A stretch of DNA of 64,000 bases. Origin: Gammaproteobacteria bacterium (GTDB taxonomy: Bacteria; Pseudomonadota; Gammaproteobacteria; Burkholderiales; Rhodocyclaceae). The notes beneath the pieces were generated by a model. That model was given only the letters and a program-made list of their open reading frames with translations, did no database searches and was not told the origin of the DNA. Shown in pieces: positions 19,723 through 31,191 of the stretch (the stretch's first letter is position 1; every line of letters begins with the position of its first letter). The stretch covers positions 57,784 through 121,783 of the forward strand of contig JARFTZ010000039.1 of assembly GCA_029289235.1 (NCBI GenBank). The letters are read 5' to 3'. A program made the position numbers and the translations under genes.

Positions 19723-21032
19723 TTCTCATCTCCCTTTTTGTTAGAACGAAGCATTAATTCCGGATTCCAGTTGACGTCGCCGCAGATCACCCGGATTTCG
19801 TCGCCCTGCAGAAAGCAGACTGAAACCGTGACGCACAGGCGCGCACTTGAGATCGAAAGATACGGACGGGTAATCTGGACCTTCCCGAAATTCTCGATCG
19901 CACGGCGAAAGTAGGGGCAACGCGACCAGCGCGCATTGTGCGTATCCCGAAGCGGCGCCAGCCTGGGGTCGGGGAATGCCGCGAATCCCTGCCCCCAGCG
20001 ATTTCCGCCGATCTGTTGGCCGCGCTCGTCGAGCAGATAACAGATGGTGGCTTCCGGCAACTCAAGAAAGGCGGCGCAGGCCGCTGCCATCGACCGATGG
20101 GCTGAAAGGAGGACCGACGCATTCCCGATTGCATTGACGTACGGTGCCAAGGCGTTCTTCTGTCGACGTCCATCCTTGTTCCAATGCTCGTCGAAGGAGC
20201 ACCAGATCGAGCGCATCACGTCTCTTGTTTCTTCCGGATCGCTCAATGTCGGCGCCGGGCGTCCGAACAGATACCCCTGTGCAAAATCGGCATTGGCGTC
20301 GAGCGCCAGGTAGGCCTCCTCGTCGGTCTCGACCCCCTCAACCAGAACCATGGCGCCGGCCTCATGCAACAAAGAAATCAGTTGCGGCAGAATGCGGCGG
20401 ACTCGCGTTGTGCGGCTCGCCCGGTGAATCAGGTTTCGGTCGAGCTTGACGATTTTCGGGCGCAGGCTCCAGACCCGGTCAAAATTCGAACTCCCCGCAC
20501 CGAAATCGTCCAGCGCGATCAGGCAACCGAGTTCGCGAAAGTAGGCCACGGCCTTTTCGAACTCGGCCGAATCACGGACGTCTTTCTCCAGCAACTCGAT
20601 CACCACGCAGTGAGGGAGAATCCGCAGGGCGGCCAGTGTGTCGCCAAAGCTCATCCCCGATTTCGCGTGTCTGGCGCCCAGAAAGACCTCCGGCGTCATG
20701 TTCAGGAAAATCCACTCGCCGTCCTTGGACAATTGCCGGTAGCTGTTCAGGTGCAGGAGATGGGAAAGGCTGTCAAGGTCGTTCTGTCTTTCAGGGCTCA
20801 GTCCGGCGAAAAGTTGCGGGGGTGAAACGTAAAGATCGGCTACATCACGTGCTCGCAATAAGGCCTCATATCCAACCGCGCGTTGTAGCGTCAGACTGAA
20901 AATCGGCTGAAATGCGCTGCTCAGGCGATGGCCTTCGAAGACAGCTGAGATATCCGCATCGACCGTAATGGGGCGAAGCCCGATATCCTCCGGGTTGAAA
21001 TTTGACGGTAGATGCGAAGTTAAGTGGCTCAT
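19704..21032 (-). CDS. EAL-domain cyclic-di-GMP phosphodiesterase with C-terminal sensor domain
   Basis: In 442 residues an EAL domain (about 25-265) carries the catalytic set: [40 protein letters not shown] and AQGYLFGRP, so it should be an active c-di-GMP hydrolase. The C-terminal half (about 285-430; [15 protein letters not shown]) resembles a Cache/PDC-type sensor without membrane helices. It is co-transcribed with the downstream chemoreceptor (19-bp overlap), which suggests coupled chemotaxis and c-di-GMP signalling. The signal sensed is unknown. Confidence 0.9.
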   Translation of the reverse strand: MSHLTSHLPSNFNPEDIGLRPITVDADISAVFEGHRLSSAFQPIFSLTLQRAVGYEALLRARDVADLYVSPPQLFAGLSPERQNDLDSLSHLLHLNSYRQLSKDGEWIFLNMTPEVFLGARHAKSGMSFGDTLAALRILPHCVVIELLEKDVRDSAEFEKAVAYFRELGCLIALDDFGAGSSNFDRVWSLRPKIVKLDRNLIHRASRTTRVRRILPQLISLLHEAGAMVLVEGVETDEEAYLALDANADFAQGYLFGRPAPTLSDPEETRDVMRSIWCSFDEHWNKDGRRQKNALAPYVNAIGNASVLLSAHRSMAAACAAFLELPEATICYLLDERGQQIGGNRWGQGFAAFPDPRLAPLRDTHNARWSRCPYFRRAIENFGKVQITRPYLSISSARLCVTVSVCFLQGDEIRVICGDVNWNPELMLRSNKKGDEKCLKAI

Positions 21033-21585
21033 GATAGGTGACGGTCACTGAAGCGCCGACGAAAAGCAAAACCTGAGCCAGAAATCTGAATTGTTCTCTA
21101 TGAAATTGATCTAGAACGTAATTTTTTAACGGGGGCTCCGGAGCGTCAATCCTGGCGCCCCCGAATCACCAAACGTGGGCCCCGAATGTGTGCATGCCCC
21201 AGCTTGGTTCGTCGGCCTTGCACGATCGTGGTGCTGAATCAGGAAAAACGCGGGAAATATGAGCGCAGTTGATTTCGCTCACATGTCTGCAAACGACCGA
21301 CGTACCGACACAGTCGATTCCTTCACGGTTTATCTGCGGGAGCGGTTGTCACCGAAGATGGCGGCGTCGATGGGACGAAGCCGGGAATCGGCTGCTGAAA
21401 GTTAAGGACGTGCTGATTTATTGAAGATTCGTCATTCCGGCGAAGGCCGGAATCCAGAAAATTCAACGAACTGGACCCCGGCCTTCGCCGGGGTGACGAA
21501 TATTTCAGCACCTCCTTAACGCTGCATTCCTCGGCGGAATCGACAACGTCGAATAAGGCTTGCTGTAAACCCGACTTGGCCCTGG
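21033..21585. other. Intergenic region, 553 bp, no gene recognised
   Basis: The region lies between the EAL gene start and the 3' end of the diguanylate cyclase gene, both on the minus strand. It contains one dispersed palindromic repeat (21431-21497). The part nearest the EAL gene is relatively AT-rich (about 21060-21130) and should hold its promoter. No sigma-54 element, activator site or credible open frame was found. Confidence 0.5.
21431..21497. repeat. Dispersed palindromic repeat, copy 3
   Basis: Left arm GTCATTCCGGCGAAGGCCGG, right arm CCCGGCCTTCGCCGGGGTGAC, with a short AT-rich spacer. It lies 90 bp downstream of the diguanylate cyclase 3' end. Confidence 0.85.
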
Positions 21586-23208
21586 TCAACCGGCTATAAC
21601 CCTGTTTCTGCCATCATGCTTGGCAGTATAGAGATTCTCATCCACGCGTTTGATCAGCTCATTGGCCTTTTCGGTACCTGTGAATTCCGTAACGCCTACG
21701 CTGATCGTAACCCTTGTGCCTATCGCAAACTGATGGTTTTCGACTAACGAGCAGAGTCTGATTCCGAGCGCCTTGGCTTCTTCCTGGCGAATCTCGGGGC
21801 ATAGAACCAGAAACTCTTCTCCTCCCCACCTGCACGGGATTTCTGTCACGCGCAAATTGGCTCTGAGTAACTGCGCGAGTTCTCGAAGTACGGTATCTCC
21901 AGCCGGATGGCCGTAGGTGTCGTTGATTTTCTTGAACCAGTCAATATCAAATAGCACGACAGAAAACACGCGTCCGTATCGCGCGGAGCGTTGAAGTTCC
22001 TGTTCGAGATCGGCCTCCATCTTGTGACGGTTGTAGAGACCGGTAAGCCAGTCCGTGATATACAGCCTTTCCAGTTCCCGGTTTTTATCTTCAAGGAGTC
22101 TGTTCGCCTCCTCAAGCAGCCTGGATCGCGCATAGAATTCGTGTGCGGCCAGCTGTTCCACTTCCCTGGCAATGATCCCGATTTCGTTTTTCGGATAGCT
22201 GTAGTCCGAATCGTTTTCCGGTTCTCCGCGAATGATGGACTTGACTTTCTCCCGCAACTCGAGCAGCGGGGTTGAAAATCGCCGGCTCAGCAGCGCACTC
22301 TGGGCGAGACCGAGCAAAACGGCGATCAGGCCGGTCAGTGCAATGCACAAGAGTATTTGCGATACGACGGGCGTAATGATTTCGCTTTTATCAACGACCG
22401 TGAATACCAGCCAGTCCGTTTCTCCGGAACGGCTGTAGTAGGCAATTTTTTCCCTGCCATCAAGACGATAGGAGATGCTGCCCCCTTCTTCTTCCAGGGG
22501 CAGGGGCGCGCCGGTAATTTCCGATATGTGTCTTTGAAGGTAATCCCCGTTGTGATGAAGAATGATCTCGCCGTCGAGTTTGGTCACAAAGCTGTAGGAC
22601 GATTTATATACCTCGCCCCGTTGATTGAGCATATCAACGACCATTTGAACGGAACTGTCGCTCGATACGACGCCGGAGAATCCGTGTTCTTCACTGAGCA
22701 AGGCCTTGCTCGTTGCAAAGAGCCATGTTTTGTCTTTTATGTCCTGGTAGGGAAGACCGGTCGAGAGTCTTGGCTTCACAGCCATCGCCGCTTGATACCA
22801 AGGCCGAGATGTCGGATCGAAACCAATTGGAGGGTCGTAGTCGTTGATTACCAGATCCTTCTTTTCATATCCCGAATATATGTAGGTGAGATTCCGGTTG
22901 GCCCTTGTAAAGGACTCGAACAGGTTCAGGACTCGCTCCCGGCCTGACGGGTCGAGCCAAGGGAGATTCTGGACATCCTTGTTGTCTGCCAGAATCTCGA
23001 TAGTGTTGTTTACTTCGGAAAAATAGCCGTCGATGAAATAATTAACGGCGAAATTCCTCTGCTTGATAATGTCGTTTGCCTTCGAGATTCCCGAGCGGTA
23101 AAGGATGTTCGAGAAAAAAATACTGAACACAACCAGAATCGAGCATGAAAAAATCATGCTGCTTCGGAAAATCTCCTTTCTGACTGAACTGTGTGCCGAG
23201 ATATGCAT
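21586..23208 (-). CDS. Membrane diguanylate cyclase with double-Cache sensor
   Basis: The chosen ATG 23208 gives 540 residues (MHISAHSSVRKEIFRSSM); the frame is open 64 codons upstream, so the start is uncertain. Domains: membrane helix (about 14-37), periplasmic dCache (about 40-275, with FDPTSRPWYQAA), second helix (about 285-307), HAMP-like segment, short coiled coil, and GGDEF domain with active-site GGEEF. The inhibitory RxxD site before it reads RVTE, so feedback inhibition may be lost. It makes c-di-GMP in response to an unknown periplasmic ligand. Its lower GC and rarer codons set it apart from the nif genes. Confidence 0.9.
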   Translation of the reverse strand: MHISAHSSVRKEIFRSSMIFSCSILVVFSIFFSNILYRSGISKANDIIKQRNFAVNYFIDGYFSEVNNTIEILADNKDVQNLPWLDPSGRERVLNLFESFTRANRNLTYIYSGYEKKDLVINDYDPPIGFDPTSRPWYQAAMAVKPRLSTGLPYQDIKDKTWLFATSKALLSEEHGFSGVVSSDSSVQMVVDMLNQRGEVYKSSYSFVTKLDGEIILHHNGDYLQRHISEITGAPLPLEEEGGSISYRLDGREKIAYYSRSGETDWLVFTVVDKSEIITPVVSQILLCIALTGLIAVLLGLAQSALLSRRFSTPLLELREKVKSIIRGEPENDSDYSYPKNEIGIIAREVEQLAAHEFYARSRLLEEANRLLEDKNRELERLYITDWLTGLYNRHKMEADLEQELQRSARYGRVFSVVLFDIDWFKKINDTYGHPAGDTVLRELAQLLRANLRVTEIPCRWGGEEFLVLCPEIRQEEAKALGIRLCSLVENHQFAIGTRVTISVGVTEFTGTEKANELIKRVDENLYTAKHDGRNRVIAG

Positions 23209-23476
23209 TGGATGGCTGTGCAGAAGGCTCGATGCACCTCGATCACTTGATGGTCGAATGTTCGCGCATGAACTGTTTTGTTTTATTGGGACACGTGGTC
23301 GATTATTCGCAATTGCGTGATTTGCAAGGCGTATCTTAGCAGTAGTTGTAGCAGCCACATTCCGCGATTTTTTCCTCGCAGCCCCCCGAGATCTCGCCAA
23401 TCACCAGTTGATCAAACCGAAGTTCGCTCCAACCGTACGCGGCCATCCGGGAGCATCCGTGGACTTCGGGTTCCCG

Positions 23477-24352
23477 TTAACGTTTGGTGTTTCGGCACGA
23501 AGAGGGCGAGGAAAGCCCCGTCGCTTCGGCGATCAGTGCCGGGAAGTCGGCGTCGATCATTTCGATGTTGTGCTTCTTCAGGAAGCGCCGTTCCTTGTCG
23601 GTCGCATCTTCGATCAGCGCCCAGCCGGCCGGCGAGCCGGCGGCGTAGATCAGGTCGGCGAGCACCATGCGCTCGGTGTCGCGGTTGAGGCGCAGGCCGA
23701 GCAGCAGGTAGCGCTTGCCGCGCCGCCGCGCCTTGATGAAGGCCGGGACGGCAAAGCCGCCCATCAGCTCGGTGATGTAGTCGACATAGTCGGCATCGGA
23801 GGCGATGTAGCTCGCCTTGGGTCGGGGCGCGCCCATCGGCTTGAAGAGGACGGGCAGGCCGGGGTCGGCTTCGTCGGGGGCGGTCTCCGAGTAGGTCGAA
23901 CCGTCGTGCTTGAACAGGCGAAACCGGTAACCGTTGGCGACGATGCGCGCACAACCGAGGATCAACGTGTGGGGAACGCCGGCGTAGCTGTCGAGCAACT
24001 GCGTGTCGCGATTGATGTCGATGACGTAGGGCGGGCGGATGGCGCGCAGCCAGTCGTGCAGTGCCGCGCGCGTCCAGTGGGTCGCGCCGTAGGTGCTGTC
24101 GAGAAAGCGCGTGACGGCGGCGCGGCCGCGTTTCAGCTCGACATTCATCGCGGCGCGCGAGAATTCGTACATCAGCTTGGGCGACATCGGCTTGCCGCCG
24201 TTCATCGCGAGGATGAGCTGCTCGCTGGTGGCTGGCAGCGCTGCGCCGGTCGCCGTCGAAACGACGTCGGCGAGGACGCCGGGGCCGAGGCAGGGGACGA
24301 TGCTGCCGTCCTTGAGGCCGGCGATGAGTCGCGTACGCAGTTCTGGGTTCAT
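23477..24352 (-). CDS. SIR2-like protein linked to draT
   Basis: This 291-residue protein starts with ATG 24352 (MNPELRTRLIAGLKDGS). IVPCLGPGVLADV near 17-29 resembles the NAD-binding glycine loop of SIR2-like domains, and YLLLGLRLNRDTERM near 227-241 resembles their C-terminal motif. It follows draT on the same strand after 104 bp. The linkage of a probable NAD-binding or NAD-consuming protein to DraT, which uses NAD to modify NifH, suggests a role in that switch or in NAD handling. That is inference; catalytic residues are not obvious and activity is unproven. Confidence 0.7.
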   Translation of the reverse strand: MNPELRTRLIAGLKDGSIVPCLGPGVLADVVSTATGAALPATSEQLILAMNGGKPMSPKLMYEFSRAAMNVELKRGRAAVTRFLDSTYGATHWTRAALHDWLRAIRPPYVIDINRDTQLLDSYAGVPHTLILGCARIVANGYRFRLFKHDGSTYSETAPDEADPGLPVLFKPMGAPRPKASYIASDADYVDYITELMGGFAVPAFIKARRRGKRYLLLGLRLNRDTERMVLADLIYAAGSPAGWALIEDATDKERRFLKKHNIEMIDADFPALIAEATGLSSPSSCRNTKR

Positions 24353-24456
24353 GGCGGTCCTTGCGTGGAAGACGTACCTCCTCTCGCAAGAAGCGGGCCG
24401 CCGCGGATTGGCCTGTCGGCGCGCGGGGGGGTGTCGCGTTTGCGACAATTCAAGGT

Positions 24457-26353
<1,897 letters not shown>

Positions 26354-26441
26354 GCTTGATCTGCGGTAGCGGCAGAAAACTGATTTTTCACCAGCGGCGC
26401 CGTGTCGGACTGAAGACCGTCGCCTGGAGAGGAGAAGCAAA

Positions 26442-27914
26442 ATGAGCGTGCTCAATCGCGAAGAGGCCGAAGCACTGATTCAGGAAGTGCTCGAGGTTTA
26501 CCCCGAGAAGGCGAAGAAGGACCGTGCCAAGCACTTGATGGTCAACGACAAGAAGCTGGAGTCGGCCAAGAAGTGCATCACCTCGAACCGCAAGTCGATT
26601 CCCGGCGTGATGACGCAGCGCGGCTGTGCCTATGCCGGCGCGAAGGGCGTGGTGTGGGGGCCTTTCAAGGACATCATCGACATCTCGCACGGGCCGATCG
26701 GCTGCGGCCAGTACTCGCGCGGCGGGCGCCGCAACTACTACTCGGGCGTCGCCGGCGTCGATTCGTTCTGCGACATGATGTTCTCGTCGGACTTCCAGGA
26801 GAAGGATGTCGTCTTCGGCGGCGACAAGAAACTCGCCAAGCTGATCGACGAGGTCGAATCGCTCTTCCCGCTCTCCAAGGCGATCTCGGTGCAGTCCGAG
26901 TGCCCGATCGGCCTCATCGGCGACGACATCGAGGCAGTCTCCAAGAAAAAGGCGGCCGAGATCGGCAAGAAGGTGGTGCCGGTGCGTTGCGAAGGCTTCC
27001 GCGGCGTCTCGCAGTCGCTTGGCCACCACATCTCGAACGATGCGATCCGCGACTGGATCATCTCGGCGCGCGACGGCAAGCTCGACGCGGGCGGCCCGTA
27101 CGACGTGGCGATCCTCGGTGACTACAACATCGGCGGCGACGCCTGGGCCTCGCGCATCCTGCTCGAAGAGATGGGCCTCAACGTGGTGGCGCAGTGGTCC
27201 GGTGACGGCACCATCGCCGAGATCGAGAACACGCCGAAAGTGAAGCTCAATCTCCTGCACTGCTACCGCTCAATGAATTACATCGCGCGGCACATGGAAG
27301 AGAAGTACGCGATTCCGTGGATGGAATACAACTTCTTCGGCCCGACCAAGATCGCCGAGAGCCTGCGCGAAATCGCCTCGCACTTCGACGACACGATCAA
27401 GGAAGGCGCCGAGCGCGTGATTGCCAAGTACCAGCCGATGATGCAGGCGATCATCGACAAGTTCAAACCGCGCCTGCAGGGCAAGAAGGTGATGCTCTAC
27501 GTCGGCGGCCTGCGTCCGCGCCACACCGTTGGCGCCTACGAGGATCTCGGCATGGAAGTGGTCGGCGCCGGCTACGAGTTCGCGCATAACGATGACTACG
27601 ACCGCACCATCAAGGATCTGAAGGACGCGACGCTGATCTACGACGACGCGACGGGTTACGAGTTGGAAGAGTTCGTGCGCCAGATCAAGCCCGACCTCGT
27701 CGGTTCCGGCATCAAGGAGAAGTACGCCTTCCACAAGATGGGCGTGCCGTTCCGCCAGATGCACTCGTGGGACTACTCCGGCCCTTATCACGGTTACGAC
27801 GGTTTTGCCGTCTTCGCCCGCGACATGGACATGGCGATCAACAACCCGTGCTGGACGATGTTCAAGGCGCCGTGGGAAAAACCGGCGGATGCGCCGGTCG
27901 CCGAGGCCGCTTGA
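26442..27914 (+). CDS. nifD: Nitrogenase molybdenum-iron protein alpha chain
   Basis: NifD holds FeMo-co and shares the P-cluster with NifK. In 490 residues the P-cluster ligands are Cys62, Cys88 and Cys154, and the FeMo-co ligands are Cys274 ([10 protein letters not shown]) and His441 ([14 protein letters not shown]). His195, needed for N2 reduction, is present in [10 protein letters not shown]. All key residues are intact, so the enzyme should be functional. An 88-bp gap separates it from nifH, and AGAGGAGAAGC precedes its ATG. Confidence 0.99.
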   Translation: MSVLNREEAEALIQEVLEVYPEKAKKDRAKHLMVNDKKLESAKKCITSNRKSIPGVMTQRGCAYAGAKGVVWGPFKDIIDISHGPIGCGQYSRGGRRNYYSGVAGVDSFCDMMFSSDFQEKDVVFGGDKKLAKLIDEVESLFPLSKAISVQSECPIGLIGDDIEAVSKKKAAEIGKKVVPVRCEGFRGVSQSLGHHISNDAIRDWIISARDGKLDAGGPYDVAILGDYNIGGDAWASRILLEEMGLNVVAQWSGDGTIAEIENTPKVKLNLLHCYRSMNYIARHMEEKYAIPWMEYNFFGPTKIAESLREIASHFDDTIKEGAERVIAKYQPMMQAIIDKFKPRLQGKKVMLYVGGLRPRHTVGAYEDLGMEVVGAGYEFAHNDDYDRTIKDLKDATLIYDDATGYELEEFVRQIKPDLVGSGIKEKYAFHKMGVPFRQMHSWDYSGPYHGYDGFAVFARDMDMAINNPCWTMFKAPWEKPADAPVAEAA

Positions 27915-27986
27915 GAAGCAACTCAACGAATGTAGTTCAACTTCTGCCCGCGTCCGCGGATGAGCGGCCGGGCAAAGGAGATCAAG

Positions 27987-29552
27987 ATGCAAGTCGCAGA
28001 TGAAATCAAACCCTGTTTCCCGCTCTTCAACTCTGACGAGTATCAGGACGTTCTGGCTCGCAAGCGGACGTATGAGGAACGCGTCTCGCCCGAGAAGGTC
28101 GCAGAGACCTTCGAGTGGACGACGACCAAGGAGTATCAGGACCTCAACTTCGCTCGTTCGACCCTGACCATCAACGCGGCCAAGGCCTGCCAGCCGCTCG
28201 GCGGCGCGCTGTGTGGCCTGGGCTTTGAAAAGACGATGGTTTACATCCACGGTTCGCAAGGGTGCGTGGCCTACTTCCGCACCTACTTCAACCGCCACTT
28301 CAAGGAGCCGATCGCCTTCATCGCCGACTCGATGACGGAAGATGCGGCGGTGTTCGGCGGCCAGAAGAACGTGCATGAGGGCCTGCAGAACGCCACCAAG
28401 CTGTACGACGCCAAGATGATCGCCGTGTGCACCACCTGTATTGCGGAAGTCATCGGTGACGACCTCGGCGCCTTCATCGGCAATGCGCGCAAGGAAGGCT
28501 ACGTCGACAAGGACTTCCCGATCCCCTATGCCAACACGCCGTCCTTCGTTGGGTCGCACATCACCGGCTGGGACAATATGTTCGAAGGGATCATGCGCTA
28601 CTTCACCCTCAACGCCATGGAGGGCAAGGCGCCGGGGCAGAACGGCAAGATCAACATCGTGCCGGGCTTCGAGACATACCTGGGCAACTACCGCGTTATC
28701 AAGCGCTACATGAAGGAGATGGGCGTCGATTACACTTACCTCTGCGATCCGTCCGAGGTGCTCGACACGCCGGCGACGGGCGAGTATGAAATGTACGCCG
28801 GTGGCACGACGATCGACGAAGTGAAGGATGCGCCGAACGCGATCACCACGTTCATGCTGCAATCGACGACGCTGGAGAAGACCAAGAAGTTCATCGAAGG
28901 CACCTGGAACCACGAGATTCCCAAACTGACGATCCCGATGGGCGTGGAATGGACCGACGAGTTCCTGCAGAAGGTGTCGGAAGTGACCGGCAAGCCGGTG
29001 GCTCCCTCGATCACCGTCGAGCGAGGCCGCCTCATCGACATGATGACCGACTCGCACCAGTGGCTGCACGGCAAGAAGATGGCGGTGTTCGGCGACCCGG
29101 ACTTCGTCATGGGCCTCGTCAAGTTCATGCTCGAACTGGGCATCGAACCGACGCACATCGTCGTCAATAACAGCAACAAGCGCTGGGAAAAGGCGATGAA
29201 GAATGTGCTCGAATCGTCGCAGTACGGCATCCACGCGAAGATCTACCCGGGGTGCGACCTCTGGCACCTGCGCAGCCTGTGCTTCACCGACAAGCCGGAC
29301 TTCATCGTCGGTTCCAGCTACGGCAAGTTCATCCAGCGCGACACGCTGTACAAGGGGCCGGAGTTCGAGGTGCCGCTGATCCGCATCGGCTTCCCGATCT
29401 TCGATCGCCATCACCTGCACCGCATGACGACGCTGGGCTACGAGGGCGGGATGTACATCCTCACCACGTTGGTCAATGCAGTCCTAGAGCGTCTTGACGA
29501 ACAGACCAAGCTGCTCGGCAAGACGGACTACAACTTCGACCTAGTGCGGTAA
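27987..29552 (+). CDS. nifK: Nitrogenase molybdenum-iron protein beta chain
   Basis: NifK forms the heterotetramer with NifD and supplies P-cluster ligands Cys68, Cys93 and Cys151 (of CTTCIAEVIGDD). It has 521 residues, the usual length for the Mo enzyme, with an N-terminal extension that wraps the alpha chain. The start at 27987 (MQVADEIKPCFP) follows AAAGGAGATCAAG; an in-frame codon 27 bp upstream is not used as it lacks a ribosome-binding site. It lies 72 bp after nifD. Confidence 0.99.
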   Translation: MQVADEIKPCFPLFNSDEYQDVLARKRTYEERVSPEKVAETFEWTTTKEYQDLNFARSTLTINAAKACQPLGGALCGLGFEKTMVYIHGSQGCVAYFRTYFNRHFKEPIAFIADSMTEDAAVFGGQKNVHEGLQNATKLYDAKMIAVCTTCIAEVIGDDLGAFIGNARKEGYVDKDFPIPYANTPSFVGSHITGWDNMFEGIMRYFTLNAMEGKAPGQNGKINIVPGFETYLGNYRVIKRYMKEMGVDYTYLCDPSEVLDTPATGEYEMYAGGTTIDEVKDAPNAITTFMLQSTTLEKTKKFIEGTWNHEIPKLTIPMGVEWTDEFLQKVSEVTGKPVAPSITVERGRLIDMMTDSHQWLHGKKMAVFGDPDFVMGLVKFMLELGIEPTHIVVNNSNKRWEKAMKNVLESSQYGIHAKIYPGCDLWHLRSLCFTDKPDFIVGSSYGKFIQRDTLYKGPEFEVPLIRIGFPIFDRHHLHRMTTLGYEGGMYILTTLVNAVLERLDEQTKLLGKTDYNFDLVR

Positions 29553-29589
29553 GAGGGACGCCGAGTTGGAGCGAGTCTCCAGAACAACC

Positions 29590-29657
29590 GTCACCCCGGC
29601 GAAAGCCGGGGTCCAGTGCCGCGGTGGTTACTGGATTCCGGCTTGCGCCGGAATGAC
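29590..29657. repeat. Dispersed palindromic repeat, copy 4 (nifK-nifT)
   Basis: Left arm GTCACCCCGGCGAAAGCCGG, right arm ATTCCGGCTTGCGCCGGAATGAC. It fills most of the 134-bp gap between nifK and nifT inside the operon, so it could stabilise nifHDK mRNA or lower expression of the distal genes. Confidence 0.85.
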
Positions 29658-29686
29658 GGCATTTGACCACCCGAAGGGAAACTGAG

Positions 29687-29908
29687 ATGGCCAACATCAT
29701 GATCCGCAAAAGCGAGCAGGGCTACGTCTTCTACATGCCCAAGCGCGATATCGAGGACTCCATCGTCTCGATGGAATTCGATACGCCGGAGAAATGGGGC
29801 GGCGAGATCAAGCTCGGCAACGGCGGCCTCTACTACATCGAGCCGCAGGCGGCGCCGGCGCGGCTGCCGTACTCGGTGCGCGCCAAACGCATCGACGGCG
29901 TCGAATGA
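29687..29908 (+). CDS. nifT: NifT/FixU family protein
   Basis: This 73-residue protein begins MANIMIRKSEQGYVFYMPKR and has the family sequence EKWGGEIKLGNGGLYYIEP. NifT usually follows nifK; its function is unknown and mutants generally fix nitrogen. ATG 29687 follows GAAGGGAAACTGAG. Upstream in-frame codons lie in the palindromic repeat and are not considered. Confidence 0.95.
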   Translation: MANIMIRKSEQGYVFYMPKRDIEDSIVSMEFDTPEKWGGEIKLGNGGLYYIEPQAAPARLPYSVRAKRIDGVE

Positions 29909-29929
29909 AAAACTGAAAGGAGAAACATC

Positions 29930-30124
29930 ATGGCAATGAAGATCACGCAATCCGAATGTACCTCCTGCGGCGACTGTGTACCGGTCTGCCCGACCAAGTC
30001 GATCGTCGAGAAGGGCGGCATCTTCAAGATCAACAAGGACACCTGCACCGAGTGCGAGGAATTCGATTCGCCCAAGTGCGTCGAAGCCTGTCCGGGCGGC
30101 GATGCCACCATCGTGTATTTGTAA
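29930..30124 (+). CDS. fdxN: 2[4Fe-4S] ferredoxin, FdxN type
   Basis: This 64-residue low-potential ferredoxin has ligands Cys10, 13, 16, 20 and a second motif C-x2-C-x8-C-x3-C (CTECEEFDSPKCVEAC), the signature of nif-linked FdxN. It could receive electrons from Rnf and pass them to NifH, as shown for FdxN in Rhodobacter. The ATG after AAAGGAGAAACATC is taken; a second ATG two codons later is possible. It lies 21 bp after nifT. Confidence 0.93.
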   Translation: MAMKITQSECTSCGDCVPVCPTKSIVEKGGIFKINKDTCTECEEFDSPKCVEACPGGDATIVYL

Positions 30125-30134
30125 TTCCGGAACC

Positions 30135-30160
30135 GTCATTCCGGCCTTTGCCGGGATGAC
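30135..30160. repeat. Dispersed palindromic repeat, copy 5 (half-size, ferredoxin-nifY)
   Basis: GTCATTCCGGCCTTTGCCGG followed by GATGAC: a single hairpin, as if only one arm of the family were present. It lies 10 bp after the ferredoxin stop and 23 bp before nifY. Confidence 0.75.
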
Positions 30161-30183
30161 CGGAGTGCGATCAGGAGAAAGCA

Positions 30184-30894
30184 ATGACTGCAACGATCAC
30201 CCGTGAAGCCGCATTGCGCCTCGGTATGGCGGCCAAGGAACTGGGCGGGCTCAGCGTTCCCGCGTTTGTGCGCGCCGTCGGCGAAAAGGTCGGCCTGCCG
30301 TTGACCGAAACGCGCCTCGCCGGGATTACCGTCACCGCCCTGCGGGAAATCCTCGCCGGCAACCATGCCGAGAACGACTGCAACGTTGGCGTCGCGCCCG
30401 ACACCCTCAAGCAGGTTGTTCGCCTGCTGTGGGGCGAAGGTGTTGTCGGCAGCGAACTGCCGCCGCTCGATGCGTACGTCGAAGGTGAGATGCCCGGTTC
30501 GATCCGCGTCGCCTGTGCTTCCGATCACGGCGAATCGATCGACGGACATTTTGGGTCCTGCGAGCGCTTCCTGATCTATCAGGTCACGCCGAACGAGCTG
30601 CGTCTGATCGCGTTGCGTCCGACGCTGGAGGCGGATCATGACGACGACGATCGCAACGCGGCGCGCGCGCGGCTCATTGCCGACTGTCAGCTGCTTTACA
30701 TCCAGTCGATCGGCGGACCGGCGGCGGCGAAGGTGGTGCGTGGCGGCATCCATCCGGTGAAGGTCCCGGTGGCCGCGCCTGCGCGCGAGACGCTGGCACG
30801 CCTTCAGGAAACCCTGCGCCTGCCGCCGCCGTGGCTGGCCAAGGTGATGGGCGTCAAGGCGCATTCGCTTGAGAAGTTCGCGGTTACGGAGTAG
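30184..30894 (+). CDS. nifY: NifY/NafY-type FeMo-cofactor-binding protein
   Basis: This 236-residue protein has an N-terminal helical domain (about 1-100) and a C-terminal NifX/NifB-like cofactor domain (about 107-225; VACASDHGESIDGHFGSCERF). The two-domain length matches NifY/NafY of Azotobacter (about 243), which bind FeMo-co and apo-dinitrogenase as chaperones. ATG 30184 follows CAGGAGAAAGCA. It lies in the nifHDK operon behind the ferredoxin. Confidence 0.88.
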   Translation: MTATITREAALRLGMAAKELGGLSVPAFVRAVGEKVGLPLTETRLAGITVTALREILAGNHAENDCNVGVAPDTLKQVVRLLWGEGVVGSELPPLDAYVEGEMPGSIRVACASDHGESIDGHFGSCERFLIYQVTPNELRLIALRPTLEADHDDDDRNAARARLIADCQLLYIQSIGGPAAAKVVRGGIHPVKVPVAAPARETLARLQETLRLPPPWLAKVMGVKAHSLEKFAVTE

Positions 30895-30903
30895 GGAGCC
30901 ACG

Positions 30904-31191
30904 ATGATCGATCAGGCGCTGATGACGAGCGTAATGGCCGTCATGGAGGGTAGGGCAGGCGATTCGAGCGAATCGAACGAATCGCAACTCCGGGTCCTGC
31001 GCGAGACGTTTCCGGGAATTCACTTCTCGGTCTGCTCCGACGACGACGTGCCGTCCCGGCTCTCGCCCGCCGCTGAAGGTCCAGTGTGCCGGCTTTACTA
31101 CGTCGATTCGCGCAGTCACTGCCTCTGCTTTGCCGCGGAGGCAACCGAGGCGACCGGACTGCTGGTGGCGATGCTCGACAAGGATGAATGA
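30904..31191 (+). CDS. Small nif-linked protein, family not certain
   Basis: This 95-residue acidic soluble protein has no membrane segment or signal peptide. Its middle part (FPGIHFSVCSDDDVP) and C-terminal part (CRLYYVDSRSHCLCFAAEA) suggest a compact beta-rich fold with three cysteines. It may belong to the small nif-cluster family annotated as DUF6129, but I recall this only loosely. It lies 9 bp after nifY and overlaps the next gene by 4 bp (ATGA), which supports co-translation. No function can be assigned. Confidence 0.75.
   Translation: MIDQALMTSVMAVMEGRAGDSSESNESQLRVLRETFPGIHFSVCSDDDVPSRLSPAAEGPVCRLYYVDSRSHCLCFAAEATEATGLLVAMLDKDE

Noticed and set aside
27270..29420. A 716-codon open frame antisense to nifD and nifK
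   Set aside because: Shadow frame; nifD and nifK are unambiguous and fill this span.
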